From: DAMCZI01 sp032095175
Lineage (GTDB): Bacteria > Bacillota > Clostridia > Clostridiales > Caloramatoraceae
Direction of reading: 5' to 3'
DNA length: 64,000 nucleotides
Assembly (NCBI GenBank): GCA_032095175.1
Contig: DAMCZI010000012.1
Location: 56,536 to 120,535 of the forward strand
The position numbers and the translations under genes were made by a program. The notes beneath the pieces were generated by a model. That model was not told the origin of the DNA, ran no database searches, and worked only from the letters and a program-made list of their open reading frames with translations. This document shows, piece by piece, positions 16,088 through 24,983 of this stretch; position 1 is the first letter of the stretch, and each line of letters opens with the position of its first letter.

Positions 16088-16879
16088 CTATAACACCTCA
16101 AATTTAATATCTTTATCATTTTCAAAACTCGCATTAGCAATTATAACTCCATCACCGCCTGAAATATTAAAGTTTTCGCCAACATCATGCAGCCAAAATC
16201 CATTGTCGTTTATATCTTTTGGTTCATCTACACTTACTATTATTTTTGTCATTCTTTCCTCAACAGTACTCCCATCCCCCATCTTTATCATAGATGCAGG
16301 ATGTTCTGATGGATGTGAATAGTTGGATAGGGATGCAAGCTTTTGTTTTTCCTGAGTTGTGTAATCCTCTGTGGAAAGCTGCTTGCCTGGAACTTTGTCG
16401 ACCTTATTTTCAATATCCTTTTGGGAAGCAAAGATAAGAGATTGGTCTATTGTGGCAGTCACATTTGTGGTATTACCAACTATAGCCGTTACGTCTATGG
16501 ACTTCTCTATAATATCTGCTCCTCCACCTGCAGGGATATACTCTGCATTTGTTCCAGCATTGCCATAGCAATAGAGTATTTCTCCATTTTCAGGGTCATT
16601 AGCAAATATTCCAATTTCACGCCAGTAAAAACCTGATTTCATATCTTCGTTTGAGAATACAGCTCCAACTACAGCTTTACCCCCAGATAGCAATTTTAGT
16701 TTCACTATAGGTAGAGATTTAACCTCGTGTTTTAATGAACTTAAATCTAGAATAGATTCTCCTCCTATGTCATAATCTCCTAACGCAATTCGGGTGAAAT
16801 GCAGGGCAGTTCCCAATTGAGCCTTTGCCTGCAAATTTCTTCCCTTGTTTGTAAGTATGAGGCCTCCAAATGCACTCAT
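16088..16879 (-). CDS. Tail fibre/collar protein, P2 gpH-like N-terminus
   Basis: 263 residues. Residues 1-155 have the conserved N-terminal attachment domain of P2 gpH-like fibres (MSAFGGLILTNKGRNLQAKAQ; FTRIALGD; WREIGIFANDPENGEILYCYGN). A linker KVPGKQLSTEDYTTQEKQKL, shared with the next fibre gene, follows. It anchors to the baseplate through the gpI/gpJ complex, whose genes are directly upstream, and the distal fibre is supplied by downstream genes. Confidence 0.88.
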   Translation of the reverse strand: MSAFGGLILTNKGRNLQAKAQLGTALHFTRIALGDYDIGGESILDLSSLKHEVKSLPIVKLKLLSGGKAVVGAVFSNEDMKSGFYWREIGIFANDPENGEILYCYGNAGTNAEYIPAGGGADIIEKSIDVTAIVGNTTNVTATIDQSLIFASQKDIENKVDKVPGKQLSTEDYTTQEKQKLASLSNYSHPSEHPASMIKMGDGSTVEERMTKIIVSVDEPKDINDNGFWLHDVGENFNISGGDGVIIANASFENDKDIKFEVL

Positions 16880-17443
16880 TTATACCACCTGCCTTATTAT
16901 AATATTGTCGCCAATATGTACTACCCCTGAAAAATATAAATTCATTTCTCCAGCGAGGGATATCAATATTGACTCCAAATGAGATCTTTTATTTTTAACA
17001 GAATCAAGTACCTTGGTGAATTGTTCTGCAAGCTCAGAGGTCACGGAAGGATTGCTTGTTACTACCTTAAACATATATGGACTTCCTCCATATTCAAACC
17101 ATTCTTTAACATACCCATCAGAGAAATAGGTTTTAATAATCCTTTCCACAGCATCTGGCGTACCTCTCGTCTTATGAATCTCTGGCGCTGTCTTGATCAG
17201 CTTTCGCTTTACATCTATATCTGCATTTGCATCATACCAGTCTATATCCATTTGCCATGCCAGTTCATCAAGTACTGCTTCTTCAAGCTCATCTATACGT
17301 GCATATATCAAACAATTCTTTACTTCATCAGCTAGCTTTTTAAACTGAGGATTAATGGCTGCACACATTGCTATTGTAGTCGGATCATTTTTCATATAGC
17401 TTGTTTGAAGACTTAAAAGATCCATATTTTTTAAATTCATCAT
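16880..17443 (-). CDS. Phage tail protein I (baseplate)
   Basis: 187 residues with the gpI signature: LDELAWQMDIDWYDANADIDVKR and IHKTRGTPDAVERIIKTYF. In P2-like tails gpI links wedge protein J to the fibre. Its stop overlaps the start of the fibre gene by position, and its start follows the J stop by 1 nt. The order W-J-I-H is conserved with P2. Confidence 0.9.
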   Translation of the reverse strand: MMNLKNMDLLSLQTSYMKNDPTTIAMCAAINPQFKKLADEVKNCLIYARIDELEEAVLDELAWQMDIDWYDANADIDVKRKLIKTAPEIHKTRGTPDAVERIIKTYFSDGYVKEWFEYGGSPYMFKVVTSNPSVTSELAEQFTKVLDSVKNKRSHLESILISLAGEMNLYFSGVVHIGDNIIIRQVV

Positions 17444-17444
17444 A

Positions 17445-18542
17445 TTATATCAATCCCCCATAAGTTATCTTGATTGTGCCTGGTTTTGCTACGCTGTCAT
17501 TTGAAATCTTAGTATAAACAGGATTTGTTATGTCGATCCTAAAGGCCCCCTGTTCCAGCATTAGCTGCCTTAGATAGTCAGGATTTATTGCACGCCCAAG
17601 TTTTTCACACTGCCACAGCTTATACGCTTCAATGCTTTTTTCTATAGAGCCTTTTATTATATTTTCCATACTGCTTCTTTCATGGGAAATGTAGTAGGTA
17701 AGTTCAATGTCATATAATATTTCATTAGGAGCAGTTACTTCAACTTTATCTGTAAGTGGTCTGCGATTTTTAGCATTTACTGCAGTGTATACAGAATCCA
17801 GCACAGTTTGTAAAGGCAGCCTGCCCTCCTTCATCAGCACAATTACTCTAATAACTCCCGGAGAAGGAGAAGTAATTGCTACATCAGCAATGTTTGCATC
17901 TGCAGTTTTAGCCCAATAGATATATGCTCCTTCTGGACCAGCTGTTGAATAGCTTTCCTGTACCTGTCTTATTCTATCCCTATAGTGATCATCATCTTCA
18001 ATGTCTGCACCACCGCTGCTTTCATCGATATTGGTTACAGATGCAACATAAGGTATAGGGTCAACTATATTTTTTATCTGACCTGGAGTAAATTTGTTAT
18101 ATTTCTCTCCTTCTTCAAGAGCTGCTGCAATAGCCCTTCCTGCCTCTCCGCCCTTTGGAATTATTAAGTCCTCAATAACTTCAAAATAAAGTATTCCATC
18201 AGGTGTTACTCTAGTTCCTCTGCTAATTACTACTGGAGTTAATTGTGGGGCCGATAGCTTAAATTCTAAGGTTACCTTTGCCTTTTGCGGCTTAAGTCTT
18301 GGAGTAATTGTTCCACCAATCGCATCTAGAATTTCGCCTCTTGCATACCTTAAAAAATTTTGTTTTGCGGTATCATTTATATCATTTTTGAGCCCTACTA
18401 TTATAGGTATCAGCTGCAATAAAAAAATCCTGCGCTCATCGCCAGGATATAAAGTTTCTCCAATTGCATTTTCATATTCAGAAATAAGTTGATTTTCAAT
18501 AGCCTTTGGATCCACCTCAACAAATTTAAAATCATTAGTCAA
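17445..18542 (-). CDS. Baseplate assembly protein J
   Basis: 365 residues. It has the conserved gpJ / T4 gp6 wedge features: LDAIGGTITPRLKPQKA, GTRVTPDGILYFEV, GGADIEDDDHYRDRIR and YIYWAKTADANIADVAI. It forms the baseplate wedge ring around the hub. The TTG start overlaps the end of gene W by 8 nt. Confidence 0.92.
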   Translation of the reverse strand: MTNDFKFVEVDPKAIENQLISEYENAIGETLYPGDERRIFLLQLIPIIVGLKNDINDTAKQNFLRYARGEILDAIGGTITPRLKPQKAKVTLEFKLSAPQLTPVVISRGTRVTPDGILYFEVIEDLIIPKGGEAGRAIAAALEEGEKYNKFTPGQIKNIVDPIPYVASVTNIDESSGGADIEDDDHYRDRIRQVQESYSTAGPEGAYIYWAKTADANIADVAITSPSPGVIRVIVLMKEGRLPLQTVLDSVYTAVNAKNRRPLTDKVEVTAPNEILYDIELTYYISHERSSMENIIKGSIEKSIEAYKLWQCEKLGRAINPDYLRQLMLEQGAFRIDITNPVYTKISNDSVAKPGTIKITYGGLI

Positions 18543-18840
18543 TGTCCATCACCACCTTAAACTGAATTTCTTCATTAAAAATCCCAAGACACTTAACTTC
18601 CTTGACTGTTGCTCTTGGTTCCAAATCTGTTATAATCTCATAAATTTCAGCTGTTGCATCTGCAGCGGCTATATCTAGTGGCCTATCAATAAATGTTCCT
18701 GATAATCCAAGGGTTCTATCATAGGCTACCTCATATCTTAAAGTGTTTAAAAGATTTATAGTATTTTGTATAATTCTGTCCTTTCCTTTTGCGTTCCAGT
18801 TTATTTTAGTATTATTAGAAGTATCAATTATAACCTCCAT
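18535..18840 (-). CDS. Baseplate wedge protein W (gp25-like)
   Basis: 101 residues of gp25/gpW type: ILNTLRYEVAYDRTLGLSG-like core, then ADATAEIYEIITDLEPRATV and a final beta-strand pair. This small protein nucleates sheath-baseplate contact in contractile systems. Its position immediately before J is conserved. GAGGGATATAA precedes the ATG. Confidence 0.88.
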   Translation of the reverse strand: MEVIIDTSNNTKINWNAKGKDRIIQNTINLLNTLRYEVAYDRTLGLSGTFIDRPLDIAAADATAEIYEIITDLEPRATVKEVKCLGIFNEEIQFKVVMDID

Positions 18841-18851
18841 TTATATCCCTC

Positions 18852-19430
18852 CTATGGTAAAAGCCCCTTTCTTATTGCCATAATTTTTCTTCTATTCTCA
18901 CGCTTCTTTGAGTCCTTATTTGAAACTGTATTCCTGTTCTCTGTAACTTTTTTACTTTTATTTTGATTAGATTTTATTGCAGGACTATTTTTTAAGCTAG
19001 TGCTATTTAAAGTACTGCTCCCCTGAGCACTCCCAGGTCTCACATATTCCTCAAACTCAACATCTATTACTGCTGACAAAATACAACCTTTTGAATCGAT
19101 TTTTGTATTACTCAATGCCACACTTTTTAAAATCCATTTGTTAACACCTACAGGCCTTCCTCCAAGTATAAAAGGATATGCCCTGCCTGCTTCCATAATG
19201 CTCTTCCAGCTTTCATACTCCAAGCGAGCATTAATTCCTAAAGAAGTGCCTACTGGTATATTAAAACTCATGCTTTCTAATGCCCCGCCCTTTACATATG
19301 TGCTGGGTTTTTTGCCTGCTACATCCTGACTCTCAGTGTTAAGACTACTATTAAGCGAAAAATCATTTAAAGTATATATCCTGCTGCTGCTAACTTGAAA
19401 TGTCTTTTTAGAAAAGATAGCTACTGCCAT
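18852..19430 (-). CDS. Tail protein U-like
   Basis: 192 residues. The core ~45-135 resembles P2 gpU: a GGALESMSFNIPV strand, WKSIMEAGRAYPFILGG, GVNKWILKSVALSNTKID, VDVEFEEYV. The C-terminal ~55 residues are Ser/Asn/Lys-rich and probably disordered. GpU-type proteins act near the tail end or baseplate in myophages. Family assignment is by pattern. Confidence 0.65.
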   Translation of the reverse strand: MAVAIFSKKTFQVSSSRIYTLNDFSLNSSLNTESQDVAGKKPSTYVKGGALESMSFNIPVGTSLGINARLEYESWKSIMEAGRAYPFILGGRPVGVNKWILKSVALSNTKIDSKGCILSAVIDVEFEEYVRPGSAQGSSTLNSTSLKNSPAIKSNQNKSKKVTENRNTVSNKDSKKRENRRKIMAIRKGLLP

Positions 19431-19442
19431 ATTCCTCCCCCC

Positions 19443-19640
19443 TTAGAATTTTGCTATTATTAATCCATCAGCCATACTTTTTGAAAAAAATATTACTGCT
19501 ACCATATCATTTACCTCAAGGCTGCCTATATGAAGTGCAAAAGGAAGTTCAGGGGTGACAGAATCATCCATATCCTTTAAAATTATACGTGCTCTATGAG
19601 CAGCATTGTCTATCGTAGAAACATATCCCTTAAAAATCAT
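19443..19640 (-). CDS. Short OB-like baseplate/spike candidate (65 aa)
   Basis: 65 residues, mostly beta-strand (FKGYVSTIDNAAHRARIIL; LEVNDMVAVIFFSKSMADGLII), which fits a small OB barrel like the N-terminal domain of gpV/gp5 spikes. It overlaps the D stop and occupies the position between hub D and U/W where a spike gene is expected. It is much shorter than gpV (about 200 residues) and lacks a beta-helix needle. Confidence 0.5.
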   Translation of the reverse strand: MIFKGYVSTIDNAAHRARIILKDMDDSVTPELPFALHIGSLEVNDMVAVIFFSKSMADGLIIAKF

Positions 19641-20563
19641 TAATATTCCTCCAATGGCCTTCTAAGCCTAAGTAATGATTTGCCCTCTGTAAGTCTATGA
19701 ACTATCTGCTCAATAAAATATTTACCATCACCGAATCCTATTTGATCGATATATAAATTACTGCCTGCTGCAAGTTCAGAATTTAATTTAATTTGAACTC
19801 TGCCTGTATTCTCTTTTTTATTTACCGCTCTTAGTAATCCTTTAGCAAACCTGTTAGCTTCCTCATGGTTATCAACATATATATTTCTTTTCAGTACAGG
19901 TCCTATATATTCATGTAAAGGCTCGAAGCTTGATTTTATTAACCCATTTACTGTACTACAGTATACTAAGCAGGATTTAAAAAGCCCTGTTGATATTGAT
20001 TTGAAGTTATAGCTTCCATCAATATCATCCATATTTACTGTAATAATAGCATCCTGCTGCTCCTGGGTTCTTTCATCGTAAATTATAATTTTATTGTTGC
20101 AAATCTTCAGCATATACCCTTCAAGCAGGCACCTATATGCCAAAAATTCAAAATCTGGCTGTTCTATTTGGTCAACATGGCGATACTGCCAATCCCTTAC
20201 ACCATAGGTCTGAAGTATAAAACCATATTTATTTGCTATTTCCTCAGCTAGTTTTAGAAGTCGTATATTCTCCCACAGCTTTGCATTTGGAGTCTTAGCT
20301 TTTGGAGGCAATGAAATTGCCTTTATAATAAATTCACCACGTATTTGCTCCAAATAGTCTACAAACATCATCCCACTGGAGAAGTCCTCATTAATAACCT
20401 CTATTTTGTCACCCTTTTTAGGCTTCCATTTACTCCATAACCCTATTGTATCGGATAGCACTAACTCCACATTATCAGCTATACCACCGGCATTATCGTA
20501 TATGTCGGCTTTTAGGACCTCTATTGAATCTGATATATCCACACCTTCATATATGATATTCAA
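19640..20563 (-). CDS. Phage late control protein D / baseplate hub
   Basis: The TTG at 20563 (reading MNIIYEGVDIS) is preferred over ATG 20581, since AGAGGTGAT precedes it by 6 nt and it avoids overlap with gene X. About 307 residues. GpD/gp27-type hub features: YEGVDISDSIEVLKADIYDNA, FILQTYGVRDWQYRHVDQIEQPDFEFLAYRC and FIEQIVHRLTEGKSLLRLRRP. It forms the trimeric hub that holds the spike and the end of the tape measure. Confidence 0.88.
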   Translation of the reverse strand: MNIIYEGVDISDSIEVLKADIYDNAGGIADNVELVLSDTIGLWSKWKPKKGDKIEVINEDFSSGMMFVDYLEQIRGEFIIKAISLPPKAKTPNAKLWENIRLLKLAEEIANKYGFILQTYGVRDWQYRHVDQIEQPDFEFLAYRCLLEGYMLKICNNKIIIYDERTQEQQDAIITVNMDDIDGSYNFKSISTGLFKSCLVYCSTVNGLIKSSFEPLHEYIGPVLKRNIYVDNHEEANRFAKGLLRAVNKKENTGRVQIKLNSELAAGSNLYIDQIGFGDGKYFIEQIVHRLTEGKSLLRLRRPLEEY

Positions 20564-20568
20564 ATTAA

Positions 20569-20799
20569 TCACCTCTTCCATGGAGGAAGCATTTCAGATA
20601 TTTCGCTTTCTATCACGGGTATCTTAAGCTTTACCCCCGAATCAAAAACCAGTATATCCTTAAATTGAGGATTTGCCTCCATTATTAAGGGTGCATATAC
20701 CTCATCGTTATAAAAATCAAGGGCGATCACATCAAATGCATCGCCCTGCAGGGTTTCATATTCATAGTACCTATCCAAAAGCAACCCTCTCCTTTTCAT
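20569..20799 (-). CDS. Tail protein X (LysM-like)
   Basis: 76 residues with the gpX pattern YETLQGDAFDVIALDFYND and LIMEANPQFKDI, a LysM-like fold found next to gpD in P2-type tails. It overlaps the end of the tape measure gene by 29 nt, and its stop is 6 nt from the D start. Confidence 0.88.
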   Translation of the reverse strand: MKRRGLLLDRYYEYETLQGDAFDVIALDFYNDEVYAPLIMEANPQFKDILVFDSGVKLKIPVIESEISEMLPPWKR

Positions 20800-22684
20800 T
20801 AATCATATCCTCAATAACTTGAACTATATAATCCCTTGAAAGTTTTATACCTTCGCACACGTCATTTTTATTGTTAACAGGTCCATAAAAGTTGAAGCTT
20901 AATGCTACACCAGGCATGCTGCCTCCAGGCTCAGCACCTATGGCTTTTGCGGTTTGATTTAGTAAAGACAAGCTTCGTGGGTTTTTATACCTTATTGGTA
21001 TAGCCATTTCTGGTCCTGCTTCACCACAAATAGATGGTTGTGTTGCAATACCGCCTTTTGCAAGTGGGGTTAGCTCAGGTATATTAATGCCAAAGGTTTT
21101 TCCTCCACCTAACCAATCTGGTAACCAATCTGGTAATGTAATGCTTATTGAATTTAATCCCCTAATGCACATGTTTATACACCATATAAAAAAGTTTACT
21201 ATACTTGTGAAAATATTTTTAGCTCCTTCCCCAAGTTGAACAAACCAAGCTCCTACCTCACTTAATATTGGCATAATATTGTTTTGCCAAATGCCTACAA
21301 TACCTGCACAGATTGCATCCCAATTTTTATACAACAAGATACCTAACCCTATAAGTACGCCAATTGCAGCACAAACCACTCCTATTGGATTAGTATTCCA
21401 AGCAAAATTCAACGCTTTTTGAGCAATCGTAGCTAAACTTGCTCCATCCCTTAATAATACAAGAACTTTTGTTGCATATTGCCATGCCTTAACAAGTTTT
21501 TGAACTACCATACCTAGGAGAGTTTCCTTGTTTAATGCCATCATTGCTATTTTATAGCCTGTAACTGCTGCTCCCACCCCAACTATTATAGGTTCAATTA
21601 GAGACCAATTGTCATTTATAAAATTATATATCTCCATTGCCTTATCTATTATTTCACTCATTGAATCCAAAAGCGGGGGAACTATCTCCATTATTTTTTG
21701 TGATATTGCATCAACAATAGATATAATCGTATTCTGTATTTCAGGAGCACGATTTATAATTTCTTGAATAAATGGTCCAATTATAGGTATTACTCGTGAA
21801 GCTATCTGATTACCAAGTCCAGCAAAAGATAATTTTACTTTATCAATAACACCTCCATAATTTTGTGCAGCTGCCACCTGTTCATTACTCATTACCATCC
21901 CAAGTTTATCTGATTCAGAGCCCAATCTTTGAATTTCCCCTGTACCAGCATTTAATATTGGGAACAAATCCTCCGCACTGCTTCCAAAAATTTTGAAAGC
22001 AAGCTCATTACGATGAGTTTGGTCTTGCATTTGTGATAGGGCTGCAATTGTTTCATTAAAAACTTGTCCCCGAGGTTTTGAGCCATTTACCTGTACTCCA
22101 AGAGTTTTAAAGGCATTAGCTGTTTCAGAACCTGTTTTTCCTCCACTAGACATATTCTTAAACATTGTACTTGCAGCTCCTCCTGCCTTATCAAAATCAA
22201 CAGATAACTGACCTGATATATATTGGAGCTTTTGTAGTTCTTCATAATCAAGCCCTGTAGCATTTTTCATTTGATCCAGTTTGCTGGCACTTTCTGTAGT
22301 ACTAGAAATCAACTTGCCAAGACCTTCAACTCCTGTTTTGACAGCAACTGTTCCAATGGACTTGACTCTTTCCCAAATTTTCGTAAAGGCTCCCTGAGCT
22401 TTTTCTTCAGCCCCCTTGTCCCCTTGTAATGAATAATTAAAGGTAATGTTTGTGCTTGCATTTATATTTGTTGAATTAAACTTATTAAGCATTACAGAGG
22501 TATTCCTTATATTGTTCTGTACCATTTTTAGAGTATTATTTAATGTAGGTCCTACCTTGTTTACTGTGACACCTATTTTACCAACAGATATCAATGCTTT
22601 ATTAGCTTGGTCTTGCACTGCTTTAAGTGATTTACCTTCATCCCCAGAAGGTACAATTACCTTAGCTTTTTTGTTACCTTTCAC
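20771..22684 (-). CDS. Tail tape measure protein
   Basis: 637 residues, GTG start with GGGAGG before it. The N-terminal ~300 residues are helical with coiled-coil character (VQDQANKALISVGKIGV; ESASKLDQMKNATGLDYEELQ). Central hydrophobic helices lie at ~355-480 (IIVGVGAAVTGYKIAMMAL; VCAAIGVLIGLGILLY), then a PDWLPDWLGGG segment and IPELTPLAKGGIATQP, AGPEMAIP, typical tape-measure C-termini. By the known ~1.5 angstrom per residue rule it would set a tail of roughly 95 nm. Confidence 0.92.
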   Translation of the reverse strand: MKGNKKAKVIVPSGDEGKSLKAVQDQANKALISVGKIGVTVNKVGPTLNNTLKMVQNNIRNTSVMLNKFNSTNINASTNITFNYSLQGDKGAEEKAQGAFTKIWERVKSIGTVAVKTGVEGLGKLISSTTESASKLDQMKNATGLDYEELQKLQYISGQLSVDFDKAGGAASTMFKNMSSGGKTGSETANAFKTLGVQVNGSKPRGQVFNETIAALSQMQDQTHRNELAFKIFGSSAEDLFPILNAGTGEIQRLGSESDKLGMVMSNEQVAAAQNYGGVIDKVKLSFAGLGNQIASRVIPIIGPFIQEIINRAPEIQNTIISIVDAISQKIMEIVPPLLDSMSEIIDKAMEIYNFINDNWSLIEPIIVGVGAAVTGYKIAMMALNKETLLGMVVQKLVKAWQYATKVLVLLRDGASLATIAQKALNFAWNTNPIGVVCAAIGVLIGLGILLYKNWDAICAGIVGIWQNNIMPILSEVGAWFVQLGEGAKNIFTSIVNFFIWCINMCIRGLNSISITLPDWLPDWLGGGKTFGINIPELTPLAKGGIATQPSICGEAGPEMAIPIRYKNPRSLSLLNQTAKAIGAEPGGSMPGVALSFNFYGPVNNKNDVCEGIKLSRDYIVQVIEDMINEKERVAFG

Positions 22685-22686
22685 TA

Positions 22687-22812
22687 CTATGCACCTCCCT
22701 TCTGGTGCTGTTTTGCAATTTGCTCCATTTGCCTTGCCATTTCCTCATAAAATTGAATAAAATCAACAAGAGGCATATTCATACATTCCTTTATACTGGT
22801 TGATGTATTCAT
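22687..22812 (-). CDS. GpE'-like tail chaperone frame (41 aa, reached by -1 frameshift)
   Basis: A 41-codon frame (ATG 22812, stop TAG 22689-22687) encoding IKECMNMPLVDFIQFYEEM and a charged helix, resembling the small P2 GpE family. No good RBS precedes its ATG. The frame is open upstream to the A-AAT-TTT slippery site at 22884-22878 inside the previous gene, so it is probably made as a C-terminal extension giving a 157-residue fusion. It lies directly before the tape measure gene, as E/E' of P2 or G/GT of lambda do. Confidence 0.75.
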   Translation of the reverse strand: MNTSTSIKECMNMPLVDFIQFYEEMARQMEQIAKQHQKGGA

Positions 22813-22826
22813 GGTTAATTGTATTG

Positions 22827-23159
22827 TTATTGTTCTGATGTGTCCGTCTGTGACATATCCTCCAAGCTTAGAAAGAAAAAATTTCTAACAATACTTTCCG
22901 CCTTTGCTGAATCCTTTGCATTCATCCTTAAAATATCTGTTATGTCTATTTCAGAGTTCACCTTTGAGGCTGCTTCTGCAAAAATAAAAAGATGATAATC
23001 GGAATCAGTTTCCTGAACGGATATAATGCCTCCCTGTGACTTGTATTTTCTGCCTGCATTTAGTTTATCCTGAGCAGTAAAGTTGTCAAAATCATAGGCA
23101 ATTTCCTTAACTTCTTTTCCATTTATCATAATTGGTTTTGAAAGCTTTATTTTATCCAT
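22827..23159 (-). CDS. Tail assembly chaperone (gpE/TAC-like)
   Basis: 110 residues starting MDKIKLSKPIMINGKEVKEI, the pattern of phage tail assembly chaperones (a beta-hairpin, then FDNFTAQDKLNAGR and a helical core). Codons 92-94 form A-AAT-TTT, a slippery heptamer, 17 codons before the stop. It probably shields the tape measure protein until the tube polymerises. Position between tube and tape measure genes is the universal one. Confidence 0.85.
   Translation of the reverse strand: MDKIKLSKPIMINGKEVKEIAYDFDNFTAQDKLNAGRKYKSQGGIISVQETDSDYHLFIFAEAASKVNSEIDITDILRMNAKDSAKAESIVRNFFFLSLEDMSQTDTSEQ
22878..22884 (-). promoter_or_regulatory. Predicted -1 ribosomal frameshift site (A AAT TTT)
   Basis: In the zero frame the heptamer reads A|AAT|TTT, a standard X XXY YYZ slip site. 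The -1 frame runs with no stop through the ATG at 22812 to the 41-aa ORF. Confidence 0.7.
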
Positions 23160-23198
23160 ATTATTTCCTCCTAAAAATTTAAATTAAAAGGCAGCTCA

Positions 23199-23720
23199 TT
23201 ATAGAGCTGCCATAATCTGTGATGTATAATCTACACCATTAACCTTATAAACATAATTAAATTTGTCAATTAAAAGAACTTCCTTACCGTCAACAATTCT
23301 ACGATAATAGAAAACTTCATATTCATTGGATCCTTCCATAGAAGCAGCTGGTTCTATCTTTCCAGAATCATGCTTTTTAGGTACGCATTTTATAAATGCC
23401 TTGTGAGATTCAATACCAATTTTAATATTGTTGCTGTCGAACTTATCAATAACCCATCTTACTTCAAATTCCTGCTGTGTTGGTGCTGATATCGCAATAA
23501 CATCAGGGCCTGTGGTACGGAAATTTGCTACAAAGGTCATGCTTCCTGGCTGAGCCATGGATGGCCAATCAATCTCACCTAATATACCTGCTCCCTTTAC
23601 CGAATCAGATACTGCTTCTAATGCTGGAAGTTGAACATCTGTCGCTTCACGAATCGGTTTAAGCTTGTCATCTATCTTTCCATATAAATTAAATGCTATT
23701 GTTTTATTTCCTATATTCAT
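23199..23720 (-). CDS. Phage major tail tube protein (FII)
   Basis: 173 residues. It matches P2 FII-type tube proteins: NKTIAFNLYGKIDDKLKPI, LPALEAVSDSVKGAGILGEIDWP, GSMTFVANFRTTG. It forms the inner tube through the sheath. GGAGGTGAAAA precedes the ATG, which overlaps the sheath stop (TAATG). Confidence 0.93.
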   Translation of the reverse strand: MNIGNKTIAFNLYGKIDDKLKPIREATDVQLPALEAVSDSVKGAGILGEIDWPSMAQPGSMTFVANFRTTGPDVIAISAPTQQEFEVRWVIDKFDSNNIKIGIESHKAFIKCVPKKHDSGKIEPAASMEGSNEYEVFYYRRIVDGKEVLLIDKFNYVYKVNGVDYTSQIMAAL

Positions 23721-24961
23721 TAGTTTTCACCTCCGAAAAGTGTATTAATGCCCTGATTTGTATATTGTAATTTGAAGCTTAAGCTCTTTCCTGCAGGTGT
23801 AGTTGTTGTTCTTACATCAAATACAAAATCCCCCTCAACTATACTGTTAACACTATTACTTGCCTCATTAAATGTAATCTGAGCAAAAAGTAGCTTGCCA
23901 TCAGCAACAAGAGAGTTCAGCCATACCTGAGAATCATTAAGAATTGTATCAACCATTGCTCTGTTTAAAGGAGAATCTACACTAGACATATACCTTTTCT
24001 GAAACAGGTTTGTTAGATACATCATCATTCTGATTCCGCAATCAAACTTATCCCTTGCATCTATATCTTCCTTACCAAACTCATAATTTGCATTATGCGG
24101 TCCCCATAATACCCAATTACCAGACCTGTAAGCCGCAGTAGTTATTCCCTTGCTGTTCAGCTCATTAGCCTGAACTTCATCAAATGATATTGCAGTTCCA
24201 TCACCAAGTATGGTTCCTGTGATATCGATCGGTTTATTAGATGGACTTTCAAATGGGGTATCGTCGTTTGCACAATCTGTCTGCTGCATTCTGACAACAA
24301 CCATAGTAGACATGAAAAATTCTTTATCATTATTAATAACCCTTGGCCAGCAAATTTTTTCTTCCTTTGATTTGTAGCCATTTGTTTCCTTCCATGCCTT
24401 TGCACCTTCTATTGTTTTTGCACTGCTGCTGTCTAAATCAATAACACATATTGCATCCCAATGACCATTTATTTTTTTGCATTTTTCTACAAGTGCTTTT
24501 TCTACATCAGGAATATGGCTCCATCCAGGGGCAGCTAAAACTGATGGTATAACTCCAAGAGTCTGATATACTAGATCTACGCAGGCAATACCTGTACGTT
24601 TACCATTAGCATCAATACCGCCTATTATATGTGTCTTTTCTACAGGTACTTCTGCTTTATGCACCTCAGGATTTAAGACATTTATAAGAATTATTGGTCC
24701 TATGCTTCCAACCTTGTTTTTAAAGTGAGCGTACATAGCTTCACACAACGTGTATTTTTTCCAATCATCTGAATACCCAAGCTTTGTTTTTGCTTCTTCA
24801 AAGGAATTAACCATTATAGGTGTATTCACAGCTATAGTATAGTTTGAAAGTGTCTCAACAGGTGCCGTCCCTATATATACTGGAATAGTTCCCATTCCCG
24901 ACAATGGAAGTTTATCTTGTGTTGGTATCTGCTCACCATATGTTCCATGTTTATATATCAT
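23720..24961 (-). CDS. Contractile tail sheath protein
   Basis: 413 residues of the gpFI/sheath family: an N-terminal beta region with GTIPVYIGTAPV, VNSFEEAKTKLGYSDDWKKYTLCEAM, a central domain (IDLDSSSAKTIEGAKAWKE), KGITTAAYRSGNWVLWGPHNA, and the C-terminal RYMSSVDSPLNRAMVDTILN and FDVRTTTTPAGKSLSFKLQY. It identifies the particle as contractile (myovirus or R-type). It is the key structural gene of the locus. Confidence 0.95.
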   Translation of the reverse strand: MIYKHGTYGEQIPTQDKLPLSGMGTIPVYIGTAPVETLSNYTIAVNTPIMVNSFEEAKTKLGYSDDWKKYTLCEAMYAHFKNKVGSIGPIILINVLNPEVHKAEVPVEKTHIIGGIDANGKRTGIACVDLVYQTLGVIPSVLAAPGWSHIPDVEKALVEKCKKINGHWDAICVIDLDSSSAKTIEGAKAWKETNGYKSKEEKICWPRVINNDKEFFMSTMVVVRMQQTDCANDDTPFESPSNKPIDITGTILGDGTAISFDEVQANELNSKGITTAAYRSGNWVLWGPHNANYEFGKEDIDARDKFDCGIRMMMYLTNLFQKRYMSSVDSPLNRAMVDTILNDSQVWLNSLVADGKLLFAQITFNEASNSVNSIVEGDFVFDVRTTTTPAGKSLSFKLQYTNQGINTLFGGEN

Positions 24962-24983
24962 GTATCTTCACCATCCTTATTTT

